A stretch of DNA of 64,000 nt from Streptomyces cadmiisoli. Its GTDB lineage: Bacteria > Actinomycetota > Actinomycetes > Streptomycetales > Streptomycetaceae. Under the pieces are notes generated by a model. It had not been told where the DNA came from. It saw only the letters and a program-made list of their open reading frames with translations, and searched no databases. The position numbers and the translations under genes are program-made. Shown piece after piece: positions 56,911 through 64,000 of this stretch. Numbering within the stretch: position 1 is the first letter of the stretch; every line of letters starts with the position of its first letter. Location of the stretch: the NCBI RefSeq assembly GCF_003261055.1, contig NZ_CP030073.1, forward strand, positions 2,418,001 to 2,482,000. Direction: 5' to 3'.

Positions 56911-57852
56911 ATGACCGGCAACGCCCCTGCCGTCGACGGCTCCCCCTCCCTCGCCGACGCCCTCGCCGAAGGGACCGTCGTGCTCGACGGCGGCATGTCC
57001 AACCAGCTGGAGTCGGCCGGGTACGACCTGGCGGACGCGCTGTGGTCGGCGCGGCTGCTCGCCGAGCGGCCCGAGGCGGTCGTCGAGGCGCACCTCGCCT
57101 ACTGCCTCGCGGGCGCGGACGTCGCGACCACCGCCAGCTACCAGGCGACCTTCGAAGGCTTCGCCGGGCGCGGCATCGGGCCCGACCGGGCGGCCGGGCT
57201 CCTGCGGCTGAGCGTGGCGGCGGCCCGCGAAGCGACGTCGCGCGCACGGGAGCGGGGCGTGCGGCGTCCGCTGTGGGTGGCCGCCTCGGTCGGGCCGTAC
57301 GGGGCGATGCTCGCGGACGGTTCGGAGTACCGGGGCCGCTACGGGCTCTCCGTGGCCGAGCTGGAACGCTTCCACCGGCCCCGCGTGGCGGCGCTGGTGG
57401 CCGCCGCGCCCGACGTCCTCGCCCTGGAGACGGTCCCGGACACCGACGAGGCGGAGGCGCTGGTGCGGACGGTGCGCGGACTCGGGGTGCCGGCCTGGCT
57501 GTCGTACACCGTGGCCGGCGGCCGCACTTGCGCCGGGCAGCCGTTGGAGGAGGCCTTCGCCGTGGCCGCCGACGCGGACGAGGTGATCGCCGTGGGGGTC
57601 AACTGCTGCGCCCCCGAGGACGTGGAGCACGCCGTCGCCGTCGCGGCGCGGGTCACCGGAAAGCCGGTGGTGGCCTACCCGAACAGCGGGGAGGCCTGGG
57701 ACGCCCGGGCGCGGGCCTGGAGCGGTGGCCGCACCTTCGCACCCGCGCAGGTCGAGGGCTGGCGGGCGGCCGGGGCCCGGCTGATCGGCGGCTGCTGCCG
57801 GGTGGGACCGGAGACGATCGCCGCCGTCGCGGCGACACTGGCGGCTGGGTGA
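56911..57852 (+). CDS. mmuM: Homocysteine S-methyltransferase
   Basis: 313 aa TIM barrel. VVLDGGMSNQLESAGYDL opens the family, and the three zinc cysteines are in GVNCCAPED (232/233) and GGCCRVGPE (295/296). It transfers a methyl group from S-methylmethionine or S-adenosylmethionine to homocysteine, giving methionine. The frame runs directly into a 29-bp tandem repeat: the first repeat unit contains its stop codon. Confidence 0.9.
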   Translation: MTGNAPAVDGSPSLADALAEGTVVLDGGMSNQLESAGYDLADALWSARLLAERPEAVVEAHLAYCLAGADVATTASYQATFEGFAGRGIGPDRAAGLLRLSVAAAREATSRARERGVRRPLWVAASVGPYGAMLADGSEYRGRYGLSVAELERFHRPRVAALVAAAPDVLALETVPDTDEAEALVRTVRGLGVPAWLSYTVAGGRTCAGQPLEEAFAVAADADEVIAVGVNCCAPEDVEHAVAVAARVTGKPVVAYPNSGEAWDARARAWSGGRTFAPAQVEGWRAAGARLIGGCCRVGPETIAAVAATLAAG

Positions 57853-58020
57853 GCGGCTCGTCCTGCGGACGGCGGGGTGAGCGGGCTCGTCCCGCAGGCG
57901 GCGGGGTGAGCGGGCTCATCCCACAAGCCGCAACGTGAACGGGCTCGTACCACAAGCCGCAACGTGAACGGGCTCGTACCACAAGCCGCAACGTGAACGG
58001 GCTCGTACCACGGGCGGCGG
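57849..58020. repeat. Six tandem copies of a 29-bp repeat between convergent stop codons
   Basis: Units start at 57849, 57877, 57906, 57935, 57964 and 57993. Units 4 and 5 are identical (GTGAACGGGCTCGTACCACA plus AGCCGCAAC); units 1-3 and 6 are diverged, and units 1 and 6 are 28 nt. The array fills the whole space between mmuM and the esterase: unit 1 holds the mmuM stop (TGA 57850-57852) and unit 6 ends at the esterase stop (58021-58023). There are no spacers, so it is not CRISPR-like. It may serve as a terminator region or be a minisatellite. Confidence 0.9.
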
Positions 58021-59613
58021 TCAGTGTCCGCGGACTGCGCCGCGGCGCAGCAGTCGTACGACCGAACGCAGTTCCGCGCCACGGCCGGCGGCACCGTCCT
58101 CCGGGACCGGCACGGGCGGTGCGGACGCGCGGGCGGCGGCGTCGGCCGCCCACAGGTCGAACTCCCCGTCGCGCGGGCCGTGCACCGTGCGCGGCTCGCC
58201 GTCCCCGAGGATCCGCACCGGGTGCGAGGTGTCCCACGCCTGCCAGCCCGGATCGCCGTCCACGGCGAAGCGCACCCACGCCGAGTGCATCTCCTCGGCC
58301 AGTTCCCGCGGCGCGCCCCAGCCGGAGAGTTTGGCCGACTCGGGCACCTCGCCGGTGTCGAAGACGAAGCCGAGTTCCAGCGCGTGGCAGGCGCCGAGGC
58401 CGGGCCGCAGCGAGGGCCAGGCGAACTCGTAGACGTACGACGATCCGGGGCGGGCCTCGGCGAGCCGGTGCAGCGGGATGCGCAGCAGGTGGTCGGTGAC
58501 GAGCTGGCCGACGATCTCGGCGGTGCCGGCCTCGGGGTGCAGGGCGCGGTAGCCGCGCGGCACCTCGTGCCCGCAGCGGCAGCGGGCCATCGCGCCGGCC
58601 AGGGCGACCGCGCCGAGCCGGTCGACCCGCTCCAGCAGCCCGCCGGGCACCAGCCACAGCCGGTACTCGTCACGGGTCCAGCCCATGAGCAGTTCGGCGC
58701 CCACGGCGGCGTCGCCCTCGACCAGCGCCTGAAGCGGATCGCGCGGGACGAGGTCCCCGTCGACGACGATGCCGAAGGCGGGTCCGCCCAGGATCGGGCT
58801 GCTGAGGCGGCCGGCCTCCGCCTGGGCGCGCAGCAGCACCTCGCGGTCGACGGCGGCGAACGCCTCGGCGGTGGCCGGCACCTTCAGCCGGGCCGCCATC
58901 CGGCGCACCATCCGCCGCACCTTGTCCCGGTCGGCGGCCTCGGGCGGCCCGCTCTGCAGGACCGCCCGGTGGAACAGGCCCTGTGCCTGCGGGGCGGCGA
59001 TGAGGGCACCGACGCTGATCGCCCCGGCGGACTGGCCGGCCAGGGTCACCCGGCCCGGGTCGCCGCCGAAGGCCCCGATCGACTCGTGCACCCAGCGCAG
59101 CGCGGCGAGCTGGTCGCGCAGGCCGGGGTTGGCGGGCGCGTCCGGGAACAGCCCGTAGCCCTCGACGCCCAGCCGGTAGTTGACGGAGACGAGGACGACG
59201 CCGTCGCGGGCGAAGGTGCGTCCGTCGTACACCGGCACACCGGAGGATCCCCTGGTCAGGGCGCCGCCGTGCAGCCAGACGAGGACCGGGAGCCGGGCGG
59301 CGGGGCCCGGCTGCGGGGTCCACACGTTCAGGTTGAGGCATCCGTCGCCGGGGACGACCGGGTCGGCGAGGTACTCGGCGAACGCCTCGGAGTACGGCGG
59401 TTGCGGCGCCGTCGGCCCGAACGCGCCGGCGTCCCGCGCACCGTCCCACGGGTCGGGCGGAACGGGCGGCCGGAACCGGTGCGGGCCGAACGGGGGCGCG
59501 GCGTAGGGGATGCCCCGGAAGACGGCGACCCCGTCTTCGCGCCGGCCGCGGACCGCTCCGTACGGCGTCCGCACCACGGGGCCCGCCGGGTCTTCCGTGC
59601 CTGCCGCCGTCAT
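58021..59613 (-). CDS. Type B carboxylesterase
   Basis: 530 aa. VRGIPYAAPPFG-like start (AVFRGIPYAAPPFGPHRF), oxyanion LVWLHGGALTRGSSG, nucleophile Ser about 194 in LAGQSAGAISV, and HALELGFVF with the catalytic His region. No signal peptide, so probably cytoplasmic; hydrolyses carboxylic esters. The start ATG 59613 has a weak ribosome site (GTGGGCGG). The 3' end abuts the tandem repeat. Substrate unknown. Confidence 0.9.
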   Translation of the reverse strand: MTAAGTEDPAGPVVRTPYGAVRGRREDGVAVFRGIPYAAPPFGPHRFRPPVPPDPWDGARDAGAFGPTAPQPPYSEAFAEYLADPVVPGDGCLNLNVWTPQPGPAARLPVLVWLHGGALTRGSSGVPVYDGRTFARDGVVLVSVNYRLGVEGYGLFPDAPANPGLRDQLAALRWVHESIGAFGGDPGRVTLAGQSAGAISVGALIAAPQAQGLFHRAVLQSGPPEAADRDKVRRMVRRMAARLKVPATAEAFAAVDREVLLRAQAEAGRLSSPILGGPAFGIVVDGDLVPRDPLQALVEGDAAVGAELLMGWTRDEYRLWLVPGGLLERVDRLGAVALAGAMARCRCGHEVPRGYRALHPEAGTAEIVGQLVTDHLLRIPLHRLAEARPGSSYVYEFAWPSLRPGLGACHALELGFVFDTGEVPESAKLSGWGAPRELAEEMHSAWVRFAVDGDPGWQAWDTSHPVRILGDGEPRTVHGPRDGEFDLWAADAAARASAPPVPVPEDGAAGRGAELRSVVRLLRRGAVRGH

Positions 59614-59844
59614 CCGCCCACCAGCCCTTCGCCGCGCTCGTGCACCGTTCAGATCAGAGCACCACATCGCTCGCCCGAATTCCGGTGCCCGAGCCGCTTC
59701 GGCGCCTGTTTGGCGTACTCCGGGTGCCGCGGCGGCCGGGTCGAAGTGGTCGTGGCGCCGGACGAGTTCACCGCGCCCGCGGGCCGCCGTCCGAAGAGTC
59801 TCCCCGGCCGGGCCGACCCGCGGGCGGGCGCATCCCGCTCTGCC

Positions 59845-61482
59845 TCACCGCTTCTTGTCGGCCCGCCAGACCGTCATGTCCGCGGTCAGGAAACTGACGC
59901 CGCTGTCGGGCAGCGCGGTCGACTTCACCTGGACGACGAGCAGCGCGATCGTTCCGGAGGGGTGCTTCACGCAGATCTCGCTGCCGGCCGCGACGGCGGC
60001 CAGCTGAAGCTCGTGCGCCTCGGCTCCGGCGAGCAGCGAACGGCACGATGCGTAGGTGGCCCCCGGCCGCTCGGAGTAGAGCAAGCTGATCACACTGGTG
60101 TCGCTCTCCAGCGCGCAGCCGTCGTCGTCGCAGCGGAAGCGGATGTCCCCCTTGCGGTCGTCGCGTTGGCCCGCGTCCTCGATGCCCAGTGAGTTCTCCT
60201 CGTCCAGCCACTGGCCCGCGTGCGGCTCGGGCTGCGGGGTCCCGCGTGCCGCCGAGGGGGGCGAGGCGCCCGCCGCCCTGCCCCGGGCGGCGGAGTCGGC
60301 GTCGGACGACGACCCGGCTGCCGATCCCGACGACGAGGACGTCGACGACCGGGTGTCCTCGGCGGCGTCGGTGGTCCGGGAGGTGGCCGCGTTCCGTTCG
60401 GAGGACCGGCCGGTCAGGTCCGTCACCGTCCAGGCCAGGCCCGTCAGCACCAGCGCGCCCGCCGCCGCGGCGGCCGTGACCATCGCGATCCGCCGTCGGC
60501 GGGGGCGCCGCCCGGCCGGTACCGGCCGCTGCGGCCGGGTGGTGAACGCCAGCGTGTGCGCGGAGGCTGGGGCGGCCACCGCCGGGGGCGGCACCGGCAC
60601 CGGCACCGGCGGCCCCGTGACCTCGGACCAGACTGCCGGGCCCGCGCCGACGTCCTCCCCGAGCCGCTGCCGGCACCACTGGAGGATCTCGGCGAGGGTG
60701 GCCCGCTCACCGGGTTCGGCGGCCAGGCACCGGCCGATCAGCGGACGGAGCGGCTCCGGCAGCAGGGACAGGTCGGGCTCCGAGTGCACGATCCGGTAGA
60801 GCACGCTGACCGAGGGTCCGTCCCCGTACAGGGGCTCGCCCAGGGCCGCGAACGCCGCCGTCTGGCCGAGCGCGAAGACATCGGTCGCCGCGGTGACCTC
60901 GCCGCCGGACGCCTGCTCGGGGGCCATGAACTGGGGGGTGCCGACGGCGGTACCCGTGGCCGTGTGCGCGGTGAGGTCGGCCGCCACCGAGATACCGAAG
61001 TCGATCACTCGCGGCCCGTCGGCGGCCAGCAGCACGTTCGACGGCTTGAGATCGCGGTGCACGATGCCCACGTCGTGGATGGCCTGGAGCGCCTCGGCCA
61101 CCCCCGCCACCAGCGACAGCACCGCCGGCACCGGCAGCGGTCCGCGCCGGGCGACGGCCTCGGCCAGGGACGGTCCGGGCACGTACAGCGTGGCCAGCCA
61201 GGGCGGTACGCCGTCCGGGTCGGCGTCGATCAGTTCGGCGGTGTACGCGCCGCGGACCCGCCGGGCCGCCTTGATCTCCCGTCCGAACCGCCGCCGGAAG
61301 GCGGGGTCGTCGGCGAGCTCCGGCCGGACCACTTTGATCGCCACGGGACGGCCGCCCTGCGTGTGCGACAGATAGACCCGGCCCATGCCGCCCGCGCCCA
61401 GCCGCGCGGCGAGGCGGTAACCGGCCACCACCGGCGGATCGTCCGCCTGCAAGGGCCGGAACACCTCGGTCGCGTCGTGCAT
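59845..61482 (-). CDS. Membrane Ser/Thr protein kinase (PASTA-less)
   Basis: 545 aa. Kinase domain: GAGGMGRVYL, Lys50 in VAIKVV, HRDLKPSNVLL and DFGISV; then a Pro-rich linker, a membrane helix at about 335-352 (MVTAAAAAGALVLTGLAWTV), a Ser/Thr/Ala-rich stalk and an outer domain with four cysteines (RFRCDDDGCALESD, ASCRSLL, EICVKHPSG). Typical of Streptomyces receptor-type kinases; the outer domain is not PASTA and its ligand is unknown. ATG 61482. Confidence 0.92.
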   Translation of the reverse strand: MHDATEVFRPLQADDPPVVAGYRLAARLGAGGMGRVYLSHTQGGRPVAIKVVRPELADDPAFRRRFGREIKAARRVRGAYTAELIDADPDGVPPWLATLYVPGPSLAEAVARRGPLPVPAVLSLVAGVAEALQAIHDVGIVHRDLKPSNVLLAADGPRVIDFGISVAADLTAHTATGTAVGTPQFMAPEQASGGEVTAATDVFALGQTAAFAALGEPLYGDGPSVSVLYRIVHSEPDLSLLPEPLRPLIGRCLAAEPGERATLAEILQWCRQRLGEDVGAGPAVWSEVTGPPVPVPVPPPAVAAPASAHTLAFTTRPQRPVPAGRRPRRRRIAMVTAAAAAGALVLTGLAWTVTDLTGRSSERNAATSRTTDAAEDTRSSTSSSSGSAAGSSSDADSAARGRAAGASPPSAARGTPQPEPHAGQWLDEENSLGIEDAGQRDDRKGDIRFRCDDDGCALESDTSVISLLYSERPGATYASCRSLLAGAEAHELQLAAVAAGSEICVKHPSGTIALLVVQVKSTALPDSGVSFLTADMTVWRADKKR

Positions 61483-61659
61483 CGGTCCTCAGCCCCCAGA
61501 TCCCCTGAACCCCAGGTCCCCGATCCTCCGATCCGATCCGGGTCGAGCCGGTTCGGACCAGAACCGATCCGGTCCGAAGCGATCCAATCAGTCGATGATC
61601 AGACGGCAGCCTAATCGGTGTGCCGGGACCTTTGGCCGGGAGGAGTTCCGCCGCACCGG

Positions 61660-62325
61660 CTACGCCGAGTCCTCCCGGGCCCACCGTCCGGCGGCCCAGG
61701 CGATCCCGCCCCGCAGATGGGCGAGGAAGCCGGGGTCGCGGTACGCCTCACGGGCATGGCCCAGCGCGGTGTAGAACACACGGCCCGCGCCCCGCTCGTG
61801 GCACCAGGCCAGCGGATGGTCCGCGCCCATCCCGCCGCCCTCGTAGGAGGACTCGTCGGCCGAGAGCAGGACGCGGACCGAGCCGCGCGGGCTGGTCAGG
61901 AAGTCGTACCACTCGTCGGTGAAGTCCCAGACGGCCGGCAGGTGCCGAGTCGCGGGGTGGTCGCGGTCCTCGACGAGCGCCCTGCCCGGCTGGTACGCGG
62001 GATGCCGGGCGAACCGGGCGCCGAGCAGTTCGCCGTAGTACGGCCAGCCGTACTCGGTGCAGGCCGCCGCGTGCACGCCGACGAAGCCGCCGCCCGCCTC
62101 CACGTAGGCGGCGAGCCGCGCGCGGCCGGGCGGTGTCAGCACCTCGCCGCTGGTGGAGAGGAAGACGACGGCGGCGTATCCGTCGAGCGGGACCTCCAGG
62201 GCCGCGGGGTCCTCGGTGTGGTCGACCTCGAACCCGGCGAGGCCGCGTACGGCGGCCACCGCGTCCGGTATGGAGTCGTGCCGGTAGTCGGTGGTGCGGG
62301 TGTGGACGAGCAGCCGGGATGCCAT
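61660..62325 (-). CDS. ThuA-family protein
   Basis: 221 aa. ThuA domain residues are RLLVHTRTTDYRHDSIPDAV, FLSTSGEVLTPPGRARLAAY, GGGFVGVHAAACTEYGWPYY and HERGAGRVFYTALGH. The fold is glutamine-amidotransferase-like without its nucleophile Cys; members act in trehalose or other carbohydrate use, often as glycoside-related modules. Divergent from a VOC protein; a 177-nt spacer with repeated GATCC/GATCCG motifs lies between it and the kinase gene. Confidence 0.9.
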   Translation of the reverse strand: MASRLLVHTRTTDYRHDSIPDAVAAVRGLAGFEVDHTEDPAALEVPLDGYAAVVFLSTSGEVLTPPGRARLAAYVEAGGGFVGVHAAACTEYGWPYYGELLGARFARHPAYQPGRALVEDRDHPATRHLPAVWDFTDEWYDFLTSPRGSVRVLLSADESSYEGGGMGADHPLAWCHERGAGRVFYTALGHAREAYRDPGFLAHLRGGIAWAAGRWAREDSA

Positions 62326-62502
62326 GGTGGACGAGCCTAGGCAAATCAGCGGTCGGCACGGAGCCGGATCAGGGCGCCGGCCCGCACCGAGGGGTGCACC
62401 ACGGGGAATCCGTCCGCGCCGCGCACGCCGACGGACTGCCGGGCCCCCTCCCGGCGCTGTGCCGTTCCACGGGCGGGACGAGCTTGCGTAGCCTCGGTGA
62501 CG

Positions 62503-63135
62503 ATGAACACGATTCCGGCACACCTCGACCACCTCGTCCTCGCGACGCCCGATCTGGCCGCGACCGTCGCCGACTTCACCCGGCGCACGGGGGTGGAACC
62601 GGTACCCGGCGGCACGCACGTGGGTCTCGGCAGCCGCAACCACCTGATCGGTCTGGGCGGCACCGGTTATCTGGAGATCATCGGTCCGGACCCCGACCGG
62701 ACCGCGCCCGCCGGACCGCGCCCCTTCGGGATCGACACGTTGCCGCGGGCGCGCACGCTGACCTGGGCGATCAGCCCTCCCGACCTGGACGCGGCCGTCG
62801 CGGCGGCCCGCGCGCGGGGATACGACCCCGGCCCGCCGCTCCCGATGAGCCGCCGCACGCCCGACGGCACCCTCCTGACCTGGCGCCTGACGGACGGGGC
62901 GGCCGCCCACCCCTCCGGTCTCGTCCCCTTCCTCATCGACTGGGGCGACTCGCCGCATCCCACGGCGTCGGACCTGCCCACCACGCCCCTGCTGTCCTTC
63001 TCGGCCACGGCTCCCGACCCCGACCGGATCCGCCCCCTGCTGCACGCCCTGGACACCGAACTGCCGCTGTCGCGGGGCCCGGTGGGGCTGGCCTTCACGG
63101 TGGACACCCCACGCGGGCCGGTGCGGTTCGGCTGA
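62503..63135 (+). CDS. Glyoxalase-like (Glyoxalase_3/VOC) protein
   Basis: 210 aa. HLDHLVLATPDLAATVADF, GLGSRNHLIGLGGTGYLEII and LTWAISPPDLDAAVAAARAR match the Glyoxalase_3-type VOC family, with a long C-terminal VOC half (TPLLSFSATAPDPDRIRPLL). His in HLDH and Glu in LEII are possible metal ligands. Enzyme or binding protein of unknown substrate. ATG 62503 chosen; an in-frame GTG lies 6 nt upstream. Confidence 0.85.
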   Translation: MNTIPAHLDHLVLATPDLAATVADFTRRTGVEPVPGGTHVGLGSRNHLIGLGGTGYLEIIGPDPDRTAPAGPRPFGIDTLPRARTLTWAISPPDLDAAVAAARARGYDPGPPLPMSRRTPDGTLLTWRLTDGAAAHPSGLVPFLIDWGDSPHPTASDLPTTPLLSFSATAPDPDRIRPLLHALDTELPLSRGPVGLAFTVDTPRGPVRFG

Positions 63136-63147
63136 GTCGACCGTCCA

Positions 63148-63168
63148 CCCCGGCGCGCCCCGCCGGGG
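63148..63168 (+). terminator. Hairpin between the two VOC genes
   Basis: CCCCGGCG-CGCCC-CGCCGGGG, perfect 8-bp stem, 13 nt past the first VOC stop codon. Confidence 0.65.
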
Positions 63169-63231
63169 CCGCGGCGCCAGGTGTCCGATTCGTTCAAGAC
63201 TCCGGGCTGCCGGCCGGTCTACGGTCGCCGC

Positions 63232-63636
63232 ATGAGTCCACGATTCGATGCCATCGGCCTGGTCGTCTCCGACATGGCCGCCTCCGTCGCCTTCTACCGC
63301 CGTCTCGGCTTCGCGTTCCCGGACGGGTCCGAGGAGCAGCCGCACGCGGAGGCCGAACTCCCCGGCGGGCAGCGACTGCTGTTCGACACCGAGGAGAGCG
63401 TGCGGTCCTTCCACCCCGGGTGGCGCCCGCCCACCGGCGGTGGCCGCGCCTCGATCGCGCTGCTCTGCGACGGTCCGGGTGAGGTCGACGCGGTGTACGA
63501 GGAGCTGGTGGCCGCCGGCCACCACGGGGAGCTCAAGCCGTGGGACGCCTTCTGGGGCCAGCGGTACGCCGTCCTGCACGACCCGGACGGCAACGGCGTC
63601 GACCTGTTCGCGCCCCTGCCGTCAGCGGGTCAGTAG
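63232..63636 (+). CDS. VOC-family protein (glyoxalase/bleomycin-resistance type)
   Basis: 134 aa, the usual single-chain VOC length. [36 protein letters not shown] and [20 protein letters not shown] are the two beta-alpha-beta3 repeats. It could be an antibiotic-binding or lyase-type protein. ATG 63232 has no strong ribosome site. It overlaps the convergent AraC-type gene by 15 nt. Confidence 0.87.
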   Translation: MSPRFDAIGLVVSDMAASVAFYRRLGFAFPDGSEEQPHAEAELPGGQRLLFDTEESVRSFHPGWRPPTGGGRASIALLCDGPGEVDAVYEELVAAGHHGELKPWDAFWGQRYAVLHDPDGNGVDLFAPLPSAGQ

Positions 63637-64000
63637 GTCGCCCGGCGTCGTACCCGCCAAGTCCCGTACGTCCCTGGCCAGATGGGCCTGGTCCGCGAAC
63701 CCGGCGCGGATCGCCGTGTCCGCGAGGGGCACGCCGCTCCGGGCCAGGGCCAGGGCCCGTTGCAGCCGCAGCACACGGGCCAGCGTCTTCGGGCCGTAGC
63801 CGAAGGCGGCGAGCGAGCGGCGGTGCAACCGGCGCACGCCGAGGCCGAGTTCGTCGGCGGTGGCGGCGACCGGGCGGCCCCCGTCCAGGGCCGCGACCAC
63901 ATGCCGCAGCACGGGGTCGGGCGGATCGGCCCCGGCTTCGAGACGCAGCGCCGCGTCCTCCAGGCCGCCCGCGGGATCGGCGGCCGCGTTCACCAGCGCG
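63622..64000 (-). CDS. AraC-type transcriptional regulator, C-terminal part
   Basis: The frame is open to the window edge, so the 5' end is missing. The visible 126 residues contain the two HTH motifs of AraC/XylS proteins ([20 protein letters not shown] and [20 protein letters not shown]) and end [10 protein letters not shown]. The internal GTG at 63993 is not the true start. Such a regulator often controls an adjacent VOC gene; here it is convergent with one. Confidence 0.85.
   Translation of the reverse strand, partial: ALVNAAADPAGGLEDAALRLEAGADPPDPVLRHVVAALDGGRPVAATADELGLGVRRLHRRSLAAFGYGPKTLARVLRLQRALALARSGVPLADTAIRAGFADQAHLARDVRDLAGTTPGDLLTR

Noticed and set aside
57849..58020. CRISPR-like array
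   Set aside because: Repeats are directly adjacent with no unique spacers, and no cas genes are present.
61483..61620. Cluster of GATCCG motifs upstream of the kinase
   Set aside because: Irregular spacing and no perfect dyad, so I do not call it a repeat element or operator.

Overview
The window is chromosomal DNA of a Streptomyces or very close relative. Evidence: very high G+C with strong third-position bias, frequent GTG/TTG starts, and a gene set typical of the genus (LAL-type LuxR regulator, PucR regulator, DUF2637 protein, Ser/Thr kinase, alditol oxidase AldO, ROK regulator beside a GH2 beta-galactosidase, large secreted S8 peptidase). I see no rRNA, tRNA, CRISPR array, transposase or prophage gene. 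The mix of catabolic, secreted, regulatory and decaying genes suggests a chromosome-arm type region.

Layout. 1-3 kb: 5' end of glyoxylate carboligase (gcl, cut by the window edge), a zinc-ribbon protein with an apparent 1-nt frameshift near its N-terminus, and an acyl-CoA synthetase. 3-9 kb: a LAL regulator, the wreck of a secreted trypsin-like protease, an AlkZ-like winged-helix protein and a CorA transporter. 9-18 kb: a 1267-aa secreted subtilase, an SDR and a zinc alcohol dehydrogenase, a GT2 glycosyltransferase divergent from a TetR regulator, and an SRPBCC protein. 18-27 kb: a purine-oxidation locus with FAD, 2Fe-2S and molybdopterin subunits of a xanthine dehydrogenase, then an AzgA-type purine permease and the XdhC maturation factor, all on the minus strand and divergent from a PucR regulator. 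With gcl at the left end, this gives both the entry (purine uptake and oxidation) and the exit (glyoxylate) of purine/ureide catabolism. The middle steps are not in the window.

27-38 kb: TPR protein, GntR regulator, an iron-box-controlled FhuF-type 2Fe-2S protein, a DUF2637 membrane protein, a RsbW-like ATPase, a secreted protein divergent from an HTH-TM protein, pyruvate oxidase (PoxB type), a PP2C-fold protein without the usual metal motif, and a DUF456 membrane protein. 38-45 kb: an alkylation-repair pair (ogt and ada-alkA, overlapping by 4 nt), rsgA preceded by its own promoter, a 23-codon small ORF and a hairpin over the rsgA Shine-Dalgarno; then a CBM2 remnant, an orphan radical-SAM enzyme with a non-canonical cysteine spacing, and aldO. 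45-64 kb: ROK regulator and beta-galactosidase, a PHP-type metallohydrolase with a His-rich N-terminus plus a small Cys-tailed partner, a membrane toroid protein plus cupin pair, Nudix, DUF2264, homocysteine methyltransferase, carboxylesterase, Ser/Thr kinase, ThuA protein, two VOC proteins and the C-terminal part of an AraC-type regulator.

Most convergent gene pairs are separated by GC-rich hairpins. The best candidates for something undescribed are the rsgA leader arrangement, the radical-SAM gene with its unusual cluster motif, the toroid-cupin two-gene module and the PHP/Cys-tail pair. None is proven by sequence alone.
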